A stretch of DNA of 64,000 nt from Isoetes taiwanensis (taxonomy: Eukaryota > Streptophyta > Lycopodiopsida > Isoetales > Isoetaceae). A model generated the notes under the pieces. The model saw nothing but the letters and a program-made list of their open reading frames with translations. It had not been told where the DNA came from and searched no databases. The number at the start of each line of letters is the position of its first letter. The first letter of the stretch is position 1. Location of the stretch: the NCBI GenBank assembly GCA_021234155.1, contig JAJEKV010000046.1, forward strand, positions 9,677,012 through 9,741,011, written 5' to 3'. The translations under genes and the position numbers were made by a program. Below are positions 58,001 to 64,000 of the stretch, in pieces.

Positions 58001-59761
58001 TCGACAATTAAGAATTGCCTCTATAGGCTCCATAATACATTCTCTTCCTCATCGAGAGGAACTAGCTTCTCCCTGCCATGAATGTGTTGTCTGCATCTTC
58101 AGCATGGAAGGTATTATTTCTTCCTTAAAACTTTAACTGTTTCATAAAACGAAAAATTTTCAGACATGCTAAAGCCATCCTTTGCTAATAACGTCTTACC
58201 TTTGGTGTCCTTTAACCTTGTCTTGATTTCCATCTTTCTTGATTGTGCTACTGAAAGGGCCCTCATAAAAGAGGGGATTGCATGAGTATTCCTCATCAGA
58301 TTGGGTTACAAGCGTTTAGCTTATAACACTGCAGATTCTTCTATGAATTATGATTGTCCTCTGTGAATGCTAACTTCTATGGATTGATGTCTCTATAACA
58401 CTGCAGATTCTTGTATGAATTATAATTGTCCTCTGTGAATAGTAACTACTATCGATTGATGTCTGCATTTTGGATTTTGCCTCCCCTGAAATTGAGCTAC
58501 TAGCTGGGGCAGACCGATGAATTTCTAAAACCAGTATTTCGGACTTGGATTACTGGCTGCTAAAAGATTGATGAAAGATTTGGCCATGATCGGAATGGTA
58601 TGGACTATTGAGGTGTTTGATGCAAGAAATGTGGAGACCCAAGTTGCACATTCTTTATGGCAAAAGGTGGAAGTGGGCCGACATGGCAATGCATGGCACT
58701 GGATGTTGCCAATTTAATAGAAAAGTGGCAGATTTTGGTCGTATGGCATTGAACATTGCCGTTTGACAAAAACGTGGCAAAAGTAAGATAGCCACTCTGA
58801 AATTACAACTGCTGGCCTTTAGAATATTCCATGTGCCGAGATCAAAGATATGTGCCGCTACAGTAATTGCTCTTACTACCTATGGTTAAGTCTTAGTCTA
58901 CTATTTATTTTGCACATATACTAACATTCATATCAGTGTATGTCTATCCCAACACATGATAACTAACTTTTGTCAGTTAAACAGTATTAGGGATGGCTTC
59001 GATTGCTCATTTAGCTTTCGACTCAGCTTCATTGATGCCGATTTGACTGTTTTGAAAGCCCATGTCTATTCCAAAGGTGAAATATGTCCAGTGGTAGCCA
59101 GCATGGGCTGCAGTTGTGTACATGGCTGGTCCTTTTAAGATGATCTGGCTGCCAGCCTATGGCTCCTTCTATAATGCTGCATAAATGGACTAGCCTGTCC
59201 AAACAACAAATATTTTGTTAACGTGGAGTTGACTGAGGGAGATGTACACGATCATTTTACACCTGAACTCCTGAACGAAATGCACCAAGATGGGCGATCC
59301 TATTTGCAGCATCACCTCTGACAATCAGGTCATACATAAAGAACTACGATGCAAATTGATTATTATGTACCTTCTAATAAAAATTAGGATCTGCCTTTTA
59401 CATCAAAAGGTCTTGTTTCAACAATAATTTGCCGCTTTTGGCATGCAACATCTCGGTCTGTTTAAACCATACCCTTTTCGAGCTTCGAAGAGACTTACCA
59501 CTTTGTCAAACCTCTCCCATTATATATAGATAAGAGAAGAAGAGACGGGAAACTTTACCCTAAAGGAATTGCATTGAAACAAAATGATTGTGTCAGAAAG
59601 GCTCAGTCAGAAAGGCTCAGTCCTTTAGTATTATTTTGTTTGTCCTGCAATTAGTTATATCTCTTGATTTTTCATGCTTATAAATATTGCAGATTCTTAG
59701 GCATCTCGGACGTGTTTGGGAGTTTCGAATTGGTCGCCACAGGGTATTTGTTATTCCGTAG
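49079..59761 (+). CDS. SKA1: SKA1, spindle and kinetochore-associated protein 1
   Basis: Microtubule-binding subunit of the SKA complex at the outer kinetochore, which helps hold chromosomes on spindle ends in mitosis. Exons are 49079-49154, 49222-49337, 49887-49996, 50082-50118, 50177-50241, 50300-50405, 50493-50522, 50591-50704 and 59693-59761. All introns are GT-AG and the phases join to 240 codons plus TAG, near the usual 250-270. The N-terminus is a coiled coil (FGSRISQLEQLLIIR, then LQAMELHLQAINDHLKKE). The C-terminal winged-helix microtubule-binding domain has the family signature NYMKGRLTLDKINGAIDEM, then ELRDISVTESVKGRGFFLE, KLDNTGKAILT and ILRHLGRVWEFRIGRHRVFV. The last intron is 8988 bp and holds a Copia element. 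Exon 4 (12 residues, low complexity) is the least certain, and the 67-bp first intron is short. Confidence 0.88.
51071..51769 (-). pseudogene. Copia RNase H remnant
   Basis: MYRSLVGGLIYLTVTKPEIS, FMACPKQSHWQAAKRVLAYL, HGFVDADHSGCLDTRRSTTG and LSISSTEAEYKALA. It continues after a frame change as LHHVPTTDQLADLFTKPL near 51190-51130, the usual end of Copia pol. Confidence 0.88.
51979..52604 (-). pseudogene. Copia reverse transcriptase remnant
   Basis: AIGSKWIFKKKYNANGSI, KARLVAKG, QMDFQSAFLNGDLSDEVYM, CKLKKNLYGLKQAPRCWY and catalytic YVDD (52062-52051). A 19-bp duplication (about 52363-52402) disrupts the frame after KARLVAKG. Confidence 0.88.
52670..54041 (-). pseudogene. Copia gag-pre-integrase and integrase remnant
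   Basis: ELWHARYGHLSCQSL (53800-53760) is the pre-integrase segment and CDACNLGK its zinc end. The integrase core has FCTFIHDHSRMTWVYPL, the AFTSDNGGEY block and QNGVAERKN (a frame change at 53350 separates the last), then FWGEAVKTTAYLLNR, TPFEVFYGIKPDVSHLKIFV and FIGYTDGYKAYKFYNP. All three catalytic acidic positions (D, D, E) can be seen. Confidence 0.88.
54260..54326 (+). mobile_element. Tail-only SINE insertion with (TATC)n in the Copia
   Basis: GCGTGACGTTAAAACTAC followed by about eleven TATC units. It equals the last bases of the SINE end at 44125-44175. Only about 20 bp of element body are present. It interrupts the Copia between gag and protease. Confidence 0.7.
54317..55028 (-). pseudogene. 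Copia gag remnant
   Basis: LLSEALDQLKRVYARDTDY, MLDYISKAKEIKSKLDDM and EVISALLRGLSIDHQPFI, then the zinc knuckle CRYCHEKGHWISDC (CX2CX4HX4C). A frame change near 54640 and a microsatellite insertion at 54260-54326 break it. A direct repeat (HGKDQPS, 54390-54450) follows the knuckle. Confidence 0.85.
57219..57432. repeat. 108-bp tandem duplication
   Basis: ACGGATCTCCA through CAGCTTAGCACATGCAG and CCATGAGA, at 57219-57326 and 57327-57432, with a few substitutions. Confidence 0.85.
58322..58463. repeat. 72-bp tandem duplication containing an acceptor-like site
   Basis: TATAACACTGCAGATTCTT starts each copy (58322 and 58394). It resembles TATAAATATTGCAGATTCTT at the SKA1 exon 9 acceptor (59680). 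Confidence 0.85.
59693..59761 (+). CDS. SKA1: SKA1 last exon
   Basis: After ATTGCAG the exon encodes ILRHLGRVWEFRIGRHRVFV, then IP and TAG. This completes the winged-helix domain opened by KAILT at 50704. It lies nearly 9 kb from exon 8, so short-range gene finders would miss it. Frame and phase 0 agree on both sides. Confidence 0.85.
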   Translation: MLRHLGRVWEFRIGRHRVFVIP

Positions 59762-62700
59762 TGAACAGATTTGAATATTACGGTAAAAAGCTTAGCAATG
59801 CAAATTTTCAATATTATTCTAGGTAAGGAAAGATACAGCAACGCCAATCATATCTTATATTCTTAAAAGTTGAGCTGATAATTCTTTGGGATCTTCTAAA
59901 ATTGATGCAAAATCTCATCCTTCTCCACAATACATACGAAGGACACAAAAAGGACATCACTCCTTTGGTTAGATTCAGCCAAAGCTGAGCATTGAACAAA
60001 GCTACATTTTTTGCTTTCACAGTTATCTTTGCGCAGTTCTTGACTTTTGTTCCACATTGTAACATAGATGGCACGTGGCGATATCACATGCAAAAAAAGC
60101 AATCCAACTTCCATTTTATGGTAGGGAGTTAAAAAATTCTAGCAGTTCCAGCAGAACAATGGTGGTGGGGGAATTAAACCTTCCTGGGCAATTGCACTGC
60201 TCTAGCCCATGCAAATCGAAACAAAAGTTTTTTTTTTTCTTTTTCTTTGTTTTGTGCGCGCCCTCTATATCTTTTACAAGAAAATGAAGCTCCTCTGTCC
60301 CCTTGAGCTTTAGATTTGAGTTTATATGGATTTGGGACATTTTAAGCAGCGAGGCAAAGCCATTAACCCCTGACTCTAACCCTTGGCGATCAGTACGAAG
60401 GTCAAAATTTGTGGGCAAAGCGGTAGCCTTCATCTTTAACTTTTTCTTCTTTCTTTAATGTTTCAAATGGGTGATTTGTTTTTTGAAAGAACAAAGAAGG
60501 CGGCTAAGTCCAAAGACCAGATCCAGACATCTAACACAAGCCAAGATACTTAGTTTGGTTAGACTTATCGGTCCTTTTTCAAAATGAAGATAACCTTATA
60601 GGAGGTACAATGTAGTCTGACCCAAACCAATACTTAACATTTAACAAATGGCATGCTTAATGACATTATGTATTTACTAAGACTAACAAAAGCAGTGCAT
60701 ATTATTTGATTAGACAAAAAAAGAGCAACACTACTAATATTATAAATCCCTAAGTCTTATGCCCAACAAGTCCTTTGAGAAAGAATCAAATCACATGTAA
60801 CAGATACTCTTGCTTATGCATAGATTGCTAGAGGGCAGGCCAGGGATTGAGCTTGCCATGATTCTCTTTTTGTTGCAGGTTCATTGTGGACCCTCAACCT
60901 GGCTTAAGAGTCAAACACAAGAAGCCAACTTGAAGTTGGATTTAGAACCTCCAGATCACTTAAGGTGATCAGTCTATAAAAGGAAAATCCAACAGGAAAG
61001 TCAAAAGAATGAATTATTTATAGCTTTCCCATTTTTGCAAAATGATAGCAGTATTCAAATCGAAGTGGGTTGCTGATGGTTTGATTGCTCACACAAGTAA
61101 AAAAAAAAAGCTTATAGGAGATGGGTGAAATTCTTGGCCAAGTCAGTTCAGATCTGTGAGTTATTCAAGCTCAACCTCGGGTCAATTTCTGGTCAATGCA
61201 AAGTCAATCTACAAAACAACACACAGAAATGGAGTATTTGAGTTCCCAATAAGTTTTTTGAAAAAGTCCAAAGCCAATGTTTGCTAAAAGTAGTAGTAAT
61301 GAATGGCAACTGATCAAACTATTTGGAACTTTGTAAGTATCTTCTGTATCCAGATTTACAAAAACACAGTGAAGAATAGTTATAGACAGAATGTTGAAAA
61401 TTGGACCTCGAGTTTGTAAAGGTATTTTTGGAAAATTTCAAAGCACGCAGGTGCTTGAAGTTGATGTGAGTGATGGCAACTTGTCAAAAAGTGGATTTAA
61501 AATGCATGAGATTTTCCTATCAAAATGTTTGTGATGGCAAAAAGTTAAAAATGATATTAGATCATTTTTTTTTATACTTGGTAGGTATTTTTCATTGATG
61601 TAATAGTCAATAAATCACAATGGTATTGTATCCATGCTAATCAGTGCGTTAAACATAGGGAATGATCATCCAAAGTTATATAATACGATACTTCATCTTA
61701 ATCAATAAGTATTAGATCGAGGAGTGCACAATAGCTTCCAAGGTCACTTCCTAACATGTTGATCATGTATTTGAGAATTCTCGACTGCGTTTGGGCCTTC
61801 AAAAAATGTCTGTAGCTCTTTCCTTTATATATAATTGTGGATTTAGTGGTTCCGACATCTTAGAGCTTAATTTTAGGATCATTATGTTTAGGAAAAGCAG
61901 GAAGCCCAAAATAGGATAATTATAGCGGTATGACAGGCATTCCGGCATGATTCGAGCTCTTTTAAAAATTTTAGGGTTCGCATGCAGTATTTTTGTGCTT
62001 GGTTGCGATAGGTTCTTCATATATTTTCCTGTATTTCTCATATTTTTCTATATTAATTATGGTTTTTGATAATTTTGAAGACCAGTAGATAGAGATCCAG
62101 AGCCATATACCATGGAAGAAAGGGATTTCATAAGAAAAGAATTTGATGCACTTGGGAAACTTTTGGGCTATAAGTATAGGTTTGGGTTGAATCATGATCA
62201 TAGGAACAACACCAAGTCATGGAGATATGTAGGGGCATGGCCAAAGTGAATGTATAAAATGATAAAGGGGCATGTAGATAAAGCAATATAACAAAGGAAA
62301 TGGTGGAGGGGAAGTAGCCAAGGTAGAGAACAAAGAGATGAATGTGGATAAATATAAAGGTGAAGCATGTGTAGATGGCTACGCAAAAAGGATCCAAGGG
62401 AGACTTCATAACAAAATAGCAATCATGGAGTACACAGATGTAGGGAAAATAATGGCTAGGGGGTGTAGTATGGGGCAAGGTTAAAAGTAAATATGGAGTG
62501 GAAAAAAGAGGAAAGTGATGCCAAATTATAATATATCATGCTAAGGGGCCTTCCAAACTTCCAAGTGATTGACTTCAAAATTTCAAAATAGATGTCTTCC
62601 AACTTCCAGGAACATGCTTTGACCAATAGTTTCTTACTCTTGTCAAGTTTGACAATGAGTGCATTATGTTGACTTTGAAAATAGATCTTTCTTGACCTTG

Positions 62701-62870
62701 GCACCAAGTTCACCTACCATGGTCTTCTGACCTAGACTTAAGGCAAAGACCAATGACTAGTATGTTGCCTTTTGGAGGCAACATCTTGCCAAAACAAGAA
62801 AATGGCTGGTCCTCTCAGCCATAGAAATAACTCTTGAAGAGGTCTTCAACATGAGTGGATGCTTCCATGT
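59762..62870. other. Intergenic, including the SKA1 3' UTR; nothing else recognised
   Basis: No polyadenylation site could be assigned with confidence. Short hydrophobic frames at 62128-62480 on the minus strand come from AT-rich sequence. Confidence 0.45.
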
Positions 62871-62871
62871 G

Positions 62872-63090
62872 GAAAATGCTATGGTATGAATGTATAGAAG
62901 TAGATGTGGAGTGTATGTATGATGAAATGAGTATGTATGTGATGAGTGTATGATATGGATGGAATATGGATGTGCAAATGGAGCCTGAATAGTGGGATGT
63001 ATGTGGAAATGATATGTATGGAGTATGAGGATGGTGGTGAGATGATGAGTATGGAATGTGAGTGTGCTAATGAAGTGGAATGAGTGTGCT
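62872..63090. repeat. Degenerate GTATG/GATGA-rich low-complexity stretch
   Basis: Words such as GAGTATGTATGTGATGAG and GGATGGAATATGGATG recur without a fixed period. Confidence 0.6.
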
Positions 63091-63299
63091 CATAGTGTGA
63101 ACTCGCCAAAACAAGAAAATGTGTGCCTAGTGCTTGATTATTTGAAGGTGCAACTCTGCCATGATGGTGAAGAATGCTACTGCACTCATGTTTCTTATCA
63201 ACATGCAAGGACATTTGTGAAGAGCCGTGTCCAAGTCTACATGAAGCAAAATCCAATGGGTTTATTATTTGGTAAGGCAACTATCAAGCCTTTATCTAC

Positions 63300-64000
63300 T
63301 TTACATATTCTTTGATCATGAGGATGAGCTCGAAATTGTTGACACTTCCATGGCAGTAGCGCATTTGGAAGAAATTCATGAAGAACAGGTCCATGGAGTG
63401 TGGCAGCAACCTATTAGAAACTTTCTACAGTATGGAAAGTTGCCCCTAAATCTCAAATCAAGTCAACAAAGGAGACTCAAGGAAAAATGTAAGCAAGTTA
63501 AGCTTATAGATGATGTTTTATGCAAAGTCAATAGGGATGGAGTTCTACTAAGATGTGTGGATGAAGAGGAGGCTGCCGTGATCATCAAGGAAATGCACAA
63601 AGTCATTTGTGGAGGCCACTTTGCTGCGGACACCATTGCCAAGGAGATCTTAAGGTCAAGATACTATTGGCCTACTATTTTTAAGGATTGCTATGATGTC
63701 ATAAAAACTTGCCACTAATGCCAAATTTTTGGCAAAATGATTCTTCTTTCAACTGCCTTGAATATCATTGTCTCTCTAGGGCCATTTCAGATATGGGGAC
63801 TTGATTATATTGGTCCTATTAATCCTCCGTCTGCAAGTCAACATTATCACGTTATTGTGGCCACAGATTATTTTACAAAGTGGGCAGAACCATACCTTTA
63901 AAACAAGCAAATGCAATCGCAACAGCAAGATTCCTGCATGAACATTTATGTGCCAGGTTTGGTATGCATTCTGATGGAGGTACACCTTTTTGTAAATGAA
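63300..64000 (+). mobile_element. Gypsy integrase fragment, cut by the right edge
   Basis: The open frame to 63718 has the zinc-binding segment MHKVICGGHFAADTIAKEIL, then RSRYYWPTIFKDCYDVIKTC, followed by a stop where the last Cys pair begins. Shifted frames continue with the integrase core WGLDYIGPINPPSASQHYH, VATDYFTKWAEP and RFGMHSDGGTPF, including the first two catalytic Asp positions. The rest lies beyond 64000. Confidence 0.85.

Larger units (their letters stand above)
55933..59692. other. Rest of SKA1 intron 8, no separate gene recognised
   Basis: It holds two small tandem duplications (57219-57432 and 58322-58463) and a 24-bp exon-like block (55954-55977). No conserved protein block was recognised on either strand. 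Confidence 0.5.

Noticed and set aside
62128-62480. Small membrane protein on the minus strand
   Set aside because: Overlapping hydrophobic frames from AT-rich sequence in two frames, no conserved start or neighbours.

Overview
The window is nuclear DNA of a land plant. Both host genes have plant-type exon structure with GT-AG introns, retroelement primer sites match plant initiator tRNA-Met, and more than half of the sequence is transposable-element debris (LINE, Copia, Gypsy, Helitron, hAT-like, SINE). Multi-kilobase introns full of nested elements suggest a large, repeat-rich genome such as that of a fern or another non-seed vascular plant. That placement is an inference and is not proven here.

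Two real protein-coding genes can be assembled from conserved exons. (1) A BEACH-domain protein of the plant C1/C2 class lies on the minus strand at 3868-23521. Six exons give 1408 residues in frame, covering the N-terminal region with its concanavalin A-like and armadillo-like parts. The BEACH and WD40 parts must lie beyond the left edge. (2) SKA1, the microtubule-binding subunit of the outer-kinetochore SKA complex, lies on the plus strand at 49079-59761. Nine exons give 240 residues. Its last intron is about 9 kb and holds a complete Copia element.

Layout: 1-3440, a LINE with a TSD-flanked LTR element nested in it; 3868-14184, BEACH exons 6 to 3 in introns full of LINE and LTR fragments; 14.2-20 kb, BEACH intron 2 with another member of the same LTR family; 20.0-23.5 kb, BEACH exons 2 and 1; 23.6-25 kb, short degenerate repeats; 26.5-30.8 kb, a Gypsy element; 32.5-36.3 kb, a decayed Helitron; 39.05-41.64 kb, an hAT-like DNA transposon with an 8-bp target duplication that carries host-gene fragments; 41.8-42.6 kb, a SINE pair; 45-48.7 kb, a LINE tail, short tandem repeats, a tRNA-derived head and three 780-bp repeat units with heat-shock-element-like arrays; 49-59.8 kb, SKA1 with its nested Copia; 63.3-64 kb, a Gypsy integrase running off the right edge.

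The most unusual observations are these. Two separate places show collinear interleaving of two different sequences (the LTR at 2945-3152 and the repeat junction at 47087-47185), which suggests a consensus artefact or microhomology-driven template switching. Each 780-bp repeat contains a run of 14 head-to-head TTC/GAA modules. The hAT-like element has captured intron-containing exons.
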